NCBI RefSeq assembly: GCF_004359215.1 | Contig: NC_090616.1 | Span: 1,854,469-1,918,468 of the forward strand | DNA from: Bremia lactucae | Lineage: Eukaryota; Oomycota; Peronosporomycetes; Peronosporales; Peronosporaceae | DNA: 64,000 bases | Direction: 5' to 3' | Part shown: piece after piece, positions 29,683 to 39,812 of the stretch | Layout: every line of letters begins with the position of its first letter | Numbering within the stretch: position 1 is the stretch's first letter | The notes under the pieces: model-generated | The model's input: the letters and a program-made list of their open reading frames with translations, nothing else | What the model was told of the DNA's origin: nothing | Databases searched by the model: none | Program-made: the position numbers and the translations under genes

Positions 29683-30507
29683 TTAAGGAAATACATCGTC
29701 GTTGTACATCGAAGAAAGAGCGTAGATCCACTCGACAAGCCCCAGTCGTTGGACCTCAATACCTTTTTCATATGCTCTTTTCAGATCCCAATCAATGTCA
29801 TCGATTTCAAGTAAATACATGGCCACCTTGTCATGACCATTTTCAACTGCGCGCAGTAACGCGTCACTATTTGGACTAGCGATATACTGATCAACGAATC
29901 CCCATTCCTTGGCAAATTCCACGGCAAATTGAACCACATTGAAATGCCCGTTTGCCGCTCCTTCATCTATGGTCTGCCACGTCAAATTGTTCATTCTGAC
30001 AAATGCTTCTTCATTTTCGCCTGAGCCAACCGTCTGCGGTAAAAACGTTCGAACGATTTCTACTTGTCCGTTTGTCGCTGCAATAGTAACGGCGACCTCT
30101 ATATAACGAAATAGTGCGTCATGGATCTCAATTCGATTCGATTCATCTTCGTCTTCGTCATCACTATTGTTGTCATCACTGCTGTCGTCAGATTCGCTTC
30201 TTTCTGCTCGTATTCGTGCTTGTTCACGTTCACGAATATCGTGCATCAAACGGTGGATCACGTCTACATGGCCACTAGCCGACGCACTTGAAATGGCATC
30301 CACTAGATCAAAATTGTACGACTGTAGGAGGTGCTCGAGCCGCTCGACATTGTTATTTGCTGCAGCTTTGATTAAAGCTTTCTTGGGTGCCATCAACAAG
30401 TCATCAATTAATTCCATTACGTGCTCTAGCGATGACATTTCTGCTGGCAAGTGTGTCTCGAGAATTTTCGTAAGCTTGGAAACAATCTCCGGTGGACTCA
30501 TTGCCAT
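29683..30507 (-). CDS. Ankyrin-repeat protein, paralogue 2
   Basis: Intact 274-residue frame, paralogue of 1420-2232. N-terminal helices (EIVSKLTKILETHLPAEMSS) are followed by ankyrin-like units at about residues 43-95 (ALIKAAANNNVERLEHLLQS, AISSASASGHVDVIHRLM), 135-160 (VTIAATNGQVEIVRTFL), 178-200 (DEGAANGHFNVVQFAVEFA) and 212-235 (DALLRAVENGHDKVAMYLLE). An acidic spacer near residues 103-123 is longer than in paralogue 1 (SSDDNNSDDEDEDES). No signal peptide or catalytic motif. It probably binds other proteins; target unknown. It keeps the ancestral C-terminus that was replaced by LTR sequence in paralogue 1. Confidence 0.8.
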   Translation of the reverse strand: MAMSPPEIVSKLTKILETHLPAEMSSLEHVMELIDDLLMAPKKALIKAAANNNVERLEHLLQSYNFDLVDAISSASASGHVDVIHRLMHDIREREQARIRAERSESDDSSDDNNSDDEDEDESNRIEIHDALFRYIEVAVTIAATNGQVEIVRTFLPQTVGSGENEEAFVRMNNLTWQTIDEGAANGHFNVVQFAVEFAKEWGFVDQYIASPNSDALLRAVENGHDKVAMYLLEIDDIDWDLKRAYEKGIEVQRLGLVEWIYALSSMYNDDVFP

Positions 30508-30690
30508 TAAAATTGTAAGGTGATGGATTGACAGGATATGATGAGAGGAAAATTAATTGCCGAGAAAGGTGCTGTTAGCTACGTAGCAAAAAAACTTTGA
30601 TTTTTTAGCGGTATTTATCAGATAACTAACTGTAATAAAGAATCAGCGCATAAAGAGTACAATCAGAATACTTCAAAATCATCTACAATA
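30508..30690 (-). promoter_or_regulatory. Upstream region shared with the first ankyrin gene
   Basis: Alignable with 2233-2405 up to about 180 bp from the start codon, then unrelated. It shows the extent of the duplicated block and contains whatever promoter both genes share. Confidence 0.55.
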
Positions 30691-30972
30691 AAAAAAAGAA
30701 TACAAGTACCAATAATTGGTGTCTTTTATTGAAAGAAGCATTCATTGGAGGCATGCGATCTAAGAGCGTTTTCTAAGAAAAACCCATCCGCTTGCATGCA
30801 AATGCAAGTAAATAGCGTCAACTTAATTCGTCCATGGTACTACTTCTCAAAGGTATGTTGGCAAGAAACATGTCGCATGGAATCGAGCACAAAGTTGATA
30901 AAACCCCTGTTTACACGCTTAAATCGAATCAAAGTCTCGCTTCCACCCATTTGTCAACCTTCGTCCTCCTCA

Positions 30973-32148
30973 ATGCGTCCTTCGTCCATCCGCTCCTTGT
31001 CGTCCGCTGCGACGTCGCTCAAAAAGACACCACTGTATGACTGGCACGTATCATTAGGCGGGAAGATGGTCCCGTTCGCGGGCTACTCGATGCCCGTGCA
31101 GTACCAAGCTGGCGTTTTACAGTCGCATCTGCACACGCGGGAGCAGGGCAAAGCGTCGCTTTTTGACGTCTCGCACATGGGTCAATTGCGCATTACGGGC
31201 CACGATCGACTGCAATTTCTCGAGAGCGTTGTGGTGGGCGACTTGGAGGCGCTCGACAGTGGTGAAGCCAAGTTGAGTCTCATTACAAATGACCAAGGTG
31301 GGATTATAGACGATTGTGTGATCTCGCGCTATGACGACCACCTCTACGTCGTCGTTAACGCCGGCAATCACGACATTGATCTCGCTCACATGCATCAATT
31401 GCTTAAAGCGTTTCAAGGCGATGCAGCGATTGAGCAAATGCCTGATCACGCGCTTGTGGCTCTCCAAGGCCCTGGCGCTAGAGACGTCATTGAATCTTTG
31501 TGTCCTACTGTCAACTTAAATGAACTTGGCTTCATGCATGGCATGTATACTTCTTTAAAACTTCCTAATCACGACCAAATAGATGTCATTTTGACACGAT
31601 GTGGCTACACGGGCGAAGATGGCTTCGAAATTTCAGTCCCGAGTAAAAACGTCGAGACATTTGCACGTGCATTAATTAAGGACGATCGGGTGCTCGAAGC
31701 GGGACTTGGAGCCCGCGATAGTCTTCGTCTAGAGGCAGGATTGTGTCTGCATGGTCATGATATCACGGATCAGATCACGCCTATTGAAGCAACACTTGCG
31801 TGGACCATTGGCAAGCGACGACGTGAACTCGGAGGATTTCCGGGCCATAGTCGTATTATGGACCAGCTTACGAATAAAACAGCGGAAAAAAAGCGTGTTG
31901 GCTTTGTAGTGGACAAAGCTGCAGCGCGAGAAGGTGCCGAGTTACTGGATGCTGACGATCAAGTCGTCGGTCGTGTGACAAGCGGTACATTCAGTCCATG
32001 CCTCAAGAAGGCGATTGGGATGGCTTACGTTACGAAAACTTCTGCTAAAGTGGGTACACAATTGTATGTAAAGACACGTAACAAAGCCCGACAGGCTGTG
32101 ATTACCAAGATGCCATTTGTACCCGCCAAGTACTATAAAAAGGAGTAA
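30973..32148 (+). CDS. GCST: Aminomethyltransferase (glycine cleavage system T-protein), mitochondrial
   Basis: 391 residues, intact. It transfers the methylene group from the aminomethyl-lipoyl arm of H-protein to tetrahydrofolate and releases ammonia in mitochondrial glycine breakdown. Landmarks: short Arg/Ser-rich presequence (RPSSIRSLSSAATS), LYDWHVSLGGKMVPFAGYSM at 21-40, FDVSHMGQ at 64-71, GGIIDDCVIS at 109-118 with the conserved Asp pair, CGYTGEDGFEI at 210-220, ARDSLRLEAGLCLHGHDI at 247-264 and PIEATLAWTIGKRRR at 270-284. Length matches the family. The frame is open further upstream to 30745. I chose the Met at 30973 because it gives a compact mitochondrial presequence; the Met at 30878 is possible. 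Single exon. It converges with the bZIP gene, with only about 70 bp between stop codons. Confidence 0.93.
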   Translation: MRPSSIRSLSSAATSLKKTPLYDWHVSLGGKMVPFAGYSMPVQYQAGVLQSHLHTREQGKASLFDVSHMGQLRITGHDRLQFLESVVVGDLEALDSGEAKLSLITNDQGGIIDDCVISRYDDHLYVVVNAGNHDIDLAHMHQLLKAFQGDAAIEQMPDHALVALQGPGARDVIESLCPTVNLNELGFMHGMYTSLKLPNHDQIDVILTRCGYTGEDGFEISVPSKNVETFARALIKDDRVLEAGLGARDSLRLEAGLCLHGHDITDQITPIEATLAWTIGKRRRELGGFPGHSRIMDQLTNKTAEKKRVGFVVDKAAAREGAELLDADDQVVGRVTSGTFSPCLKKAIGMAYVTKTSAKVGTQLYVKTRNKARQAVITKMPFVPAKYYKKE

Positions 32149-32221
32149 ATTTGTCCCCCCAAAAAAAAGTATTTTTTTTTCAAAGGCGCATAAAAACTAA
32201 TAATATACCGTGCTTTTCCCC

Positions 32222-33244
32222 CTATAGGAGAATAAACTTTAAACTAAGTTGTTTACACCCAAGTGGTAGTGCTGACTCCTTTGTGCTTTTATTGTCCACA
32301 CCCAGCTCCGAAAATGAAGAAATGAGTGCACCGTCTAAGAGCGTCACGACGTCGTCCATACTGTTTAGTAATTGAATAAACGCGCCAGCAAAATCCACAT
32401 GTTGGTCAAATTTCGTGACTTTTCCACGCGTGTCAAAATAGAGGGTAGTGAGAAATTCCGGCTCGATCGTCTGTCCCACAATTCGCTGTGCAATTCGATC
32501 ATGATGTCGTAACACGTGGGGGTACACGAGCATCAGTGTATCGCGCGAGATTCGTAACCTCATCGCACCTCGGATCGCCACGATCCACGTGAGCTTCTCT
32601 TCGTTTGCCTGACGATCCATCACTGGCGTATGCACAATGTTCACGTGCGATGAACGAATCTCGAGTGTCCCGTGGTACGAAGTATACCGTTTTAATTGCA
32701 ACAAGAGCGCTTCAACGCCATCTGTCGTCGCTCCTTGCGCAATCAAGTCGGGAGCACACACGAGTCGCACGAAACTCTCTTGGAGATTGCTTAATTCGTA
32801 TGAATGCAGTGCAAAGCCTGACCGAAAGGCCCGTACAAGATGCTTTGCAACAAGCAACGGCCGTGGGTCGTTCCAAATTGTCCAAGTCGATGCGGTGTCC
32901 CGCAAAAAGTAGTGTCGTAAAAACTCCCGATAATCGTGCAAGTCTTGAAAGTGGCCATTGAGCCCCTCGGTCTCGAGCATAAGCGTACTAATGATTCCTC
33001 GCTGTCGCGCTCGATAGCGCCGCTGATTGAGCTTGCACTGGGCTTTGCGTCTCGCCTTGCGCTGCTCTTCGTCTTGCAAGAGACGGCGGCGGCCTCGTTT
33101 CTTCACTTGAAGCTTTGGCCTTTCGCTTGTAGGTAACGTCTTGAGAGGCGGGTTGCTCAGCAGTATATCGGAAATTGAGAAGCAATTTGGCCGATGCACT
33201 GGAGTCTTCTGTCCCTCGTGGAGGGACATTGTTAGCGTCGGCAT
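32222..33244 (-). CDS. bZIP-type transcription factor, oomycete class
   Basis: 340 residues, intact, minus strand. Basic region at about residues 62-84: RKARRKAQCKLNQRRYRARQ. The N-Q-R-R-Y-R-A-R-Q-R core is the form seen in many oomycete bZIP proteins and differs from the textbook N-x2-A-A-x2-[SC]-R. A short leucine-containing helix follows (TLMLETEGLNGHFQDLHDYREF, about 87-108), weaker than a classical zipper. The large C-terminal domain (about 120-320) has a mixed alpha/beta look, with FVRLVCAPDLIAQG and LTTLYFDTRGKVTKFDQHVDF, and may be an SnoaL/PAS-like regulatory fold; this is a guess. It probably acts in the nucleus. The start Met is followed by a second in-frame Met five codons on. Convergent with GCST. 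Confidence 0.8.
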   Translation of the reverse strand: MPTLTMSLHEGQKTPVHRPNCFSISDILLSNPPLKTLPTSERPKLQVKKRGRRRLLQDEEQRKARRKAQCKLNQRRYRARQRGIISTLMLETEGLNGHFQDLHDYREFLRHYFLRDTASTWTIWNDPRPLLVAKHLVRAFRSGFALHSYELSNLQESFVRLVCAPDLIAQGATTDGVEALLLQLKRYTSYHGTLEIRSSHVNIVHTPVMDRQANEEKLTWIVAIRGAMRLRISRDTLMLVYPHVLRHHDRIAQRIVGQTIEPEFLTTLYFDTRGKVTKFDQHVDFAGAFIQLLNSMDDVVTLLDGALISSFSELGVDNKSTKESALPLGCKQLSLKFILL

Positions 33245-35130
33245 GTCAAAGGCGTATGGACGAGGTAAGAGAAGGGCTGAGTCATCACGAGTATTTCAAC
33301 GACATGGAAAATCAAGCGAATTGATATCACAGGGTATTTAAAGATAGAAGTCCTGCTATTCCCGTGTAAGTCGAGCTTGGGTGTCGACTAAAAATAGTCC
33401 ATACGATTTTATAGGTTCGTGATGTAATTATGTCATACCTTTTCCCGACGGAATAACGTACGAGCAGGTAAATGCTTGCGACATCCGGGAAGTCAGAGTT
33501 CAATCGATTTCGCCCCGCTCTGCCAAGCGTGTGACTATCACGGGTTGTATAGGATAATTAAATCAATGCTTCTTGGAGCAACGGATTACTTATCCTTTGT
33601 ATTGACTTTCGTATCAGATCAGACTTGACAAGCGTCGTTTCTCGTGCCAGAAGCGACATGAGCCAAGTGTTGCCCTACCCACTCGCTGTTGAGCGGATCT
33701 GATTGGCCATGCACGAGCTGTCCACTAAAATGTCCTACAGTCAAGTAAAAGTGCGGATACCTTTACAAGGACATAAAGAATACATTAGTTCTCAGTTAGA
33801 CTTAACTAAGTCCGATGGATTTTCCTCATGTGTGACAGATTTCATGTGCCCTGCCCGCTGTCAACCTTTACCACCATTAGAAGTCGTGTCTCACCCGCCT
33901 TTACCTGCATGTAATTTTGCAGTCCGAGTTAAGGTTATTGGTGTATGTGCAGAACCCAATGAAGCAGATCATAGAGGTCTATCTACCACGTAAAGTTGAC
34001 AAAACACCACGACGAGACACGAAATTTTAAATGTGACACACGGCGCGAAAGTGGTATATTTGTAACCCAACAAATAAGTATTTACGCAAGATTGTGCCAT
34101 TCATCGTCAATAGAGGCAACTAGAAGGATGTCCGACAATTTTGCGCAAGTAGGTCGACGCAAAGGAGACAAGTACAAGAGAAATGCTGTCCTGTTTAAGA
34201 AGAATGCTATAAGCCTTCAGAACCTTTTATTGGCTGCTGCATTGTCTGTCTATCGAAGTTCGTGAGCTACTTGCCGATAGTTTCTACGACGATTGAGGAC
34301 AATTGCATTACGACGCACGTTTTACAATTGGACTGCTATAGCGAAAAGGTGTCGCAGCCTTCCCAATTGGTACGAAACAGGTCGCCAATGTACTCGGATA
34401 ATGCCTCTACGTCTGGCGTCCTCCACAGCTGTGCTTAATTTTCTATTTTATTCCCAATCTCTGTTCTAAGTCATAAGTTTTCGTTTACGAAAGGATGACA
34501 GCCTCACTGTATCGCTTTTCTTTTTGCAAAAACTTATAAGAAATATAAATTTTATAGCCACAAAGCTTTAAATTTACTCTGCCCTTCTGATTGGGCAAAA
34601 CGGAGCTGTTCCCTCTTGCTGCCACTATTACGCATCTTCTTCTCATTGTTTGGGAGTTGGACTTCATAACTAAGGCTTACAGCTTTGGGCTTAAGATTAT
34701 ATTGAGCGATTATTCTTGTATATTTTTAGGACACGTGCAATTTTTAAGACGTGCGATTGATCCCGCTTGTAAGAATTATAATATTGCACGCAATCTGCTC
34801 AAAGCCATCAGCTTACTTATACTTTATAATGTTTGATAGCTACTTTATTTAGCACACTTACTTAATATGTCATATAATTAAGAACGATTCAATCTTTACA
34901 TATAAGTCATTAATAGTCACGAAAGCGAATTTCAAATATATAAAAATGCTCTTGCTTCCGAACCATTACAACATGAGGCACAAATATAAAAAACATATCA
35001 ATTTTGTAATCTACTTTTTCTCGCAAGTACGCAAAATCGCCGTCTCCACCCCTAACGACTGCAAGCATGGCTCTGTGCACCCACACCTGTCCTGCCAGTG
35101 CTTGTATTTAATTCCTACAACTGGAAGTAT
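33245..35130. other. Intergenic region with short unrecognised ORFs
   Basis: About 1.9 kb. Open plus-strand frames at 33703-33993 (96 codons, ATG start, KMSYSQVKVRIPLQGHKEY) and 33996-34265 (89 codons; KRNAVLFKKNAISLQNLLL) lie in tandem but match no family I know. A minus-strand frame at 34485-34667 is probably chance. From 34440 the sequence is very AT-rich. No LTR or RNA gene seen. It contains the promoter of the bZIP gene on its left side. Confidence 0.4.
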
Positions 35131-35890
35131 CTACACCATTTTTCCCGCCACAATATTCTCGCCCTCGGTAACCTTAATGTAACGCGGTACACCGTACCCT
35201 CCCTCAATATTCGGCCAGACCCACTTTTCCCACCCATTACGCAAACGAACTTTTTCATTTGCCTCATCCAGTTCAAGCGTCTCCGAGTGCTTCATTGCCT
35301 CAATAAGCGACTCGTAGTCCTGGTGGACAGCGTAAACAGCCTGAAAGCTGCCTACAAACGCCAGCGGAACGTATCCTTCCACATCCATGTGCTGGCGCAA
35401 GAAAATATCGCGTACCAAATTATCGGATGTGAAATAAAATTCTCTAACAAGACCCATTAATTGCATATTGACAACATAATTATGAGAAAATTACAACGTA
35501 CATTTGATTTTTTGCCCATTGCGCAGTCACCCGAGTATCGACATTAGGTACGTAGACGCCATTGACGTAGCTGCCTTTACTGTCTCTGTATTCGCGACGA
35601 CCACTGAATTTTCCACCGCTACGTGATCCACGACGTCCTTGTTGATGTAATTTTCGCGTCCGCACGTCTGAAGAAGAAGAGTTTACAAGTATCGCTTGAA
35701 AAGCGTCCCCCTCTGGCGCCGCTTCGCTGTCATGAGGGTACTGACACCAATTGAGTCTACCTTTACGCTTCGATCGATTGGCACGCGACGAAAAGCTCGC
35801 ATGCGACTTGTTGCTAACTTCTTCGGCCTCCACAAGGCGATATTTGATCGCACATTCCGGGGCTTCGGAGTCCGTCGCATTGAAACCCAT
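35131..35890 (-). CDS. La-motif RNA-binding protein (LARP-like), one intron
   Basis: Two exons on the minus strand: 35890-35502 and 35443-35131, 233 residues after splicing. The N-terminal half is basic and disordered (KRKGRLN, HQQGRRGSRSGGKFSGRRE). The La motif spans about residues 124-205: WAKNQIEFYFTSDNLVRDIF, MDVEGYVPLAFVGSF, LIEAMKHSETLELDE, WEKWVWP. This winged-helix domain binds RNA 3' ends or mRNA 5' ends. The position at the C-terminus and the absence of an RRM fit LARP1/Sro9-like proteins, which act on cytoplasmic mRNA. The splice is strongly supported because it creates the conserved QIEFYF. The Met at 35890 is the first after an in-frame TGA; an upstream exon cannot be excluded because a CAG acceptor-like site lies at about 35933. 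Confidence 0.85.
35444..35501 (-). other. 58-bp intron in the La-motif gene
   Basis: On the minus strand the donor is GTACGT and the acceptor is TTAG. Splicing joins AT to A and creates the Ile of KNQIEFYF, which is conserved in La motifs. Without splicing the upstream frame ends in a stop after about seven more codons. The length is typical of short oomycete introns. Confidence 0.85.
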
Positions 35891-36392
35891 TCGACTGTCG
35901 ATTGAAGAGGTGGAATGAATTGGAGCTCCTCACTGCCAGTCAAACATTGTGTAGAGGTCGTGTGGCATGTGCTTGCTGGAATTTAATCGATAGTTTTTTT
36001 TTTGTTTCTGTGTTTAGCAATTAGTAATTCATTTCAGGGCTTGCTGGAATGTAATGTTTACTAACAGCAAATTCGTGATTCATTTCAACCAACAAATAAA
36101 AATAAGGAACAAATCCCTCAGCATTTGTGAAGCTGATAAATATGGAGCGTAAGCTGAAGATCAAAAGTATAAATTCAGTTGAATTAGCTGATAAGCTCGT
36201 AACTTTTTTAACAAGCACAAAATTATCCCAAAAAAACTATTTACGCCGTTCCTTTACTTCTAATTTGACGTAACATTCGAAGCTGTAATCCGAATGAACT
36301 GAGTCTGTCATGGCTTTGTAAAGGCATAAATAATGAGAAGTCAGAACCTCATTTTTTCATCGCAATGTTTTCAGGAGAATCATGGGTGCCCC
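35891..36392. other. Intergenic AT-rich stretch
   Basis: Upstream of the La-motif gene and left of LTR-C. It holds a poly-T run near 35996 and a weak imperfect direct repeat containing AAATTCGTGATTCATTTC-like sequence. No convincing coding frame. Confidence 0.5.
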
Positions 36393-36841
36393 ACTAACGG
36401 AGCACCTTTCACTAGTACTGGTAAGTACTAGTTGACCTACACTGAATACAGTGTAGGTTAGATGCTCGAAACTTCACGTATACAAGGGTACAGAGGAATG
36501 TTTCTAAGTAGCTAAGGGTCTTTAGATACCAAAAGGATTAGATTAGGAAAAAGTAAAACTGTATTAATATATTCTACGTAACGATCTTCTTGCGCACCGC
36601 ACAATCGTGTCTTGAAACGATTGGCGGGCTATATTTAGACTCAAATTAGCCAATCAATTGAGCTAATGTCTTATTGTATCAATATTATTCAATTTGAAAA
36701 TATTTAAACTATTAAAACTTTTAAAGTCAAAATTAATTACGATATCAATTTTATACTTCTTTGTTTATTTCCTCTTGTAGGAAAGAATTATAATTATACC
36801 CACTTTAGGAAAATACTTCTGCAACGGGTCACTCCGTTACA
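36393..36841 (-). repeat. LTR-C, complete (3' LTR of C1)
   Basis: 449 bp. Starts ACTAACGGAGCACC, a mutated TGTAACGGGGCACC, and ends ACTCCGTTACA. Homologous to 39813-40289 and 49279-49745. On the minus strand it is preceded by the purine tract GTTAAGGGGGGGGTGA (36842-36857), which would prime plus-strand synthesis. Confidence 0.8.
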
Positions 36842-36985
36842 TCACCCCCCCCTTAACCAACCGTCACTATAGCGACTGATGTAGGGTGACAGGAAATATT
36901 ATTATGTATTTTTCTGTAATTTGCATAATTAATCTTAATAAAAATACCGATTGTATTTGCATCACTGATTTTGACCAAAATCAAG

Positions 36986-38290
36986 ATGGCGACAAATAAG
37001 TCTGTGCGCATGGCCCGTGAGGCCGCTGAGCTGGTAGCTGCACGCATCAGTATAGCTGTCAGTAAGGCAAACGTTTCGCGTTAGCATCTACTGCGGAGGA
37101 TATGTCACCTACTACTCCCATTGAAGGTGACTAGGGCATGTCATCTGGCGATGACATTTCAAGTGACGCGAACAAGTCACCTGCTACACTAATTGTAGGT
37201 GACTGGACCAAGTCACCGGCATCGTCCGATGGTTCACTTGTATACGGGCAAACGATGTCAAACCTTCGTCAACTTGGACAGCCTTTAGACAGAATGTTCA
37301 AAACATACGCCGTGAAGCCAGGCTTGACAAGCTAAATGCTTTTCGTAAACAATTCAAGAAACGGACCGCAGTCGGTGCACGCTATAAGTTTCACCGTTTG
37401 TCTAGAGAGTAAGGGAATTCTTGCCTCTCATGGGGGGCACATGCCCATGCTGTTTTTAAGGGTGCAGGTCATGCCCCTAAGAAAACAAATTCTTTTAAAG
37501 ATTCCCATTGGGGAACTCTCATCTGTTACGAGATGCGTCAAAGAATTGAGAATCTTAATCCTTTTACGAGCGCGGGAAGCGCTCGTTCTCCGATGGACTT
37601 TCTGCCAAGGAGGATGGGCGTCGTACTGCAAGACGAGACCCGAAACGTCCAACATTAGTTGGGAACGAGGTTCCCAAGTATCCTGCGAGGGTGGATTCTC
37701 TCGCCAACGAACGAGATAGCTCGTTCGAACCCCCTTAGCCTCACGGTGGTTCAAGAAACTTTCAACAAGAAAGCGCTCTCACCTCCTGAATCCATTAAGG
37801 GATGTGGAAGAGGGAGAAGGTCGGCTTCGCCTCGTTTGACGAGCCCGATTCAACATCATGATTTGAATCACACCCTTTATCATATAAGGGGGGAAACTTG
37901 ATCACGAGGGATCCCGTCGCCACAAATTAGCGATGACGATCAATAATATTTCTCGTGACTAGTTGAGAAATTGTGCGCAGGTTGCGACTGATCATTTGGC
38001 GAAAAAAAAAAAAAAGGACACATCAGTCCCTATAAAACGAGCTGGTGACAGCTCATCAGAATATCTCTTCCTTGGAGGGAGAGTGGATCGTCTGGCTCAA
38101 AATAATCAGACTTTGTTTCGAGACATATAATTCTTTGACTTGGAACCATCAGGCTTTGTCGGATGCCCTTGACCGTTCCAGTGTAATACGGAATTGGAAG
38201 AAGCTTTGTACTGATGGCACATTCGTAAACGCCCAACATAAATTGTATGACCGGTACGCATACTACGAGCCAGCTCGATAGTGTACGCAT
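36986..38290 (+). pseudogene. Antisense gene of C1, broken
   Basis: Plus-strand gene antisense to pol, starting 145 bp from the 3' LTR with an ATG at 36986 (MATNKSVRMAREAAELVAAR). Then come a Ser/Asp/Pro-rich stretch around 37100-37260 (MSSGDDISSDANKSPATL), a basic block RREARLDKLNAFRKQFKKRT (about 37300-37365), the conserved FHRLSRE and LSWG region near 37390-37435, and the DSHWGTLICYEMRQRIENL helix near 37500-37557. Remnants of the coiled coil lie near 38040-38220. Many stops. Each block has a counterpart in the same order in A and C2 antisense genes. Confidence 0.55.
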
Positions 38291-38709
38291 TGCCTTGGCG
38301 ATGTAGTACGAAACGGGTCGATATACATCGGCAGTAATTTATCACTGCCTACATTCGACACTACGAGTTTTGGTAGGTTTACCGTAGGCAGTAGGACTAC
38401 GTCATTAATTTTAAATGAAAGTACGTTTGCCCTTTTAATTTTGTCAGAGTTCTGTTTCTTTCGGTCCACCGCATTAGCGATGAAATTCTGTACGAAACGG
38501 ACCACTGATTCTCTATCCAACAGAAAATTAACTGCTGAGTCGGTTCTATTTTCGTTTTCAGTGCGACCAACTCGCACAAAGGAGATACCAATCTCTTTAT
38601 TGCTGAAAAGTTTATCGTTCTCTTTGATAATATTCGATGCTAAGTCCTTCAGCATCATTGTCAAAGTCAGTAATAGTATTCTTGTCATTACTGAGTTTGT
38701 CCATCTCAA
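37428..38709 (-). pseudogene. Integrase C-terminus, linker and chromodomain of C1
   Basis: On the minus strand: RESVVRFVQNFIANAVDRK and INDVVLLPTVNLPKLV (38709-38263), VLHRQGNAYTIELARSMR and YVGRLRMCHQY (38345-38106), then the chromodomain SYLVRWRENPPSQDTWEP and LVLQYD at 37754-37640. The linker is broken by stops. Same order as in A elements, with clear divergence. Confidence 0.75.
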
Positions 38710-38812
38710 TGTTAGTTAAATCAATATTAGTATCATTCGCTTGACCTTGGTGCTAATGCGTGAAGAGTAAGAGCTACAAGGCTCTTTGCTCGAGCGAGTC
38801 CCCCCCTTTAAT

Positions 38813-39570
38813 AAATATTACTCTCAAACAGGGTACAGTGAGCATAAGGTCACTGATGCAGCAATAAGTGTTTCGTCGTCAACATTACTCGACGACGTTA
38901 GAAGAGCATATCAAGAAGATAAGGCTCTTAAAGCGTTAAGGATTACCATAAAAACTATCCAAACAATCCTTAAAAGAATTGTCGAAATTGTATCGATCCT
39001 CAACAGATCAATACCCAACACGCAACGGGTTACTGTATAACGCAGCCGTTGCTGGCGACAAACCTCGATTCGTCGATCCCACCCATAATGAATTACGTTT
39101 ACGCATCAGGTCATCGTGGACGTGAGAAGCCCTATCTCACGATGCGTCGCGACTTTTACTGGCCACGCCAGTATATTTTCGTCCGCAAGTACATACGTAC
39201 TTGCGAAGTTTGTCCATGAGTAAAGCCCAGTGCTTTATCCCGTGCTCCGTTACAACCTTTGCCTGTTCCGGTAGAGTGTTGGTAGTCTGTATCCATGGAT
39301 TTCGTCTTCGGAAAATTCGAGGACGAACAATGATGGTATTCTTGTTTTTGCTGATCGTTTTAGCATGGTACATCTTGCTGCACCACCGGAGTCGATCACA
39401 CAAAGGTTGTGCTCGTGTTTTGTTGACACGATATTTTGACTCCATGGGTTACCCCGCAAACTGGTTTCAGATCGAGACGCAAGATTCACAGCGGAATTTT
39501 GGCAAACTGTGTTCAAATCACTTGGAACACAGTTGAAAATATCAACTTCGTGAATGGCTTACGCCACCCA
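38813..39570 (+). pseudogene. Inverted integrase zinc and core segment in C1
   Basis: Reads on the plus strand although C1 is on the minus strand: SSTLLDDVRRAYQEDKA (about 38876-38930), HRGREKPYLTMRRDFYWPRQ (39111-39170), VSMDFVFGKFED (39290), and VTPQTGFRSRRKI in a shifted frame. Turning this segment around would place the end of the core next to the C-terminal part at 38709, as in intact elements. Many stops. Confidence 0.7.
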
Positions 39571-39812
39571 CAAATACAGTGCTGTTCATCTCTGCCCAGA
39601 GTGTACAGCATAGCGCCAACGGCTGGCCCGCCTACGACCGAAAACATACGTTCGATCCCTCTCCATTCGAAGTCAATCAAATGAGTAAACTTCTCACGCG
39701 TTGCGTGATAAGCTTCTTTAGGGGCTAAGAAGCCCCCTCCTTATTCATCCAACAAGTCCATGTTGGATAGAACGTGCGTGTGCCGTTGAACGGACTACAA
39801 AGTGCTACCAGG
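39571..39812 (-). promoter_or_regulatory. 5' leader and primer-binding site of C1
   Basis: Left part unmatched. The right end on the minus strand reads CCTGGTAGCACT (39812-39801) directly after the LTR, the same primer-binding site as in B elements and compatible with an initiator Met tRNA primer. An inverted pair GAAGCTTCTT-like around 39710-39735 may form a hairpin (CTTCTTTAGGGGCTAAGAAG). Confidence 0.5.

Noticed and set aside
33703..34265. Two tandem frames as secreted effector genes
   Set aside because: No signal peptide, no RxLR, LxLFLAK or similar motif at the N-termini.
34591..34836. Hydrophobic 81-codon plus-strand frame
   Set aside because: Lies in very AT-rich DNA with no support from neighbours or composition; probably chance.
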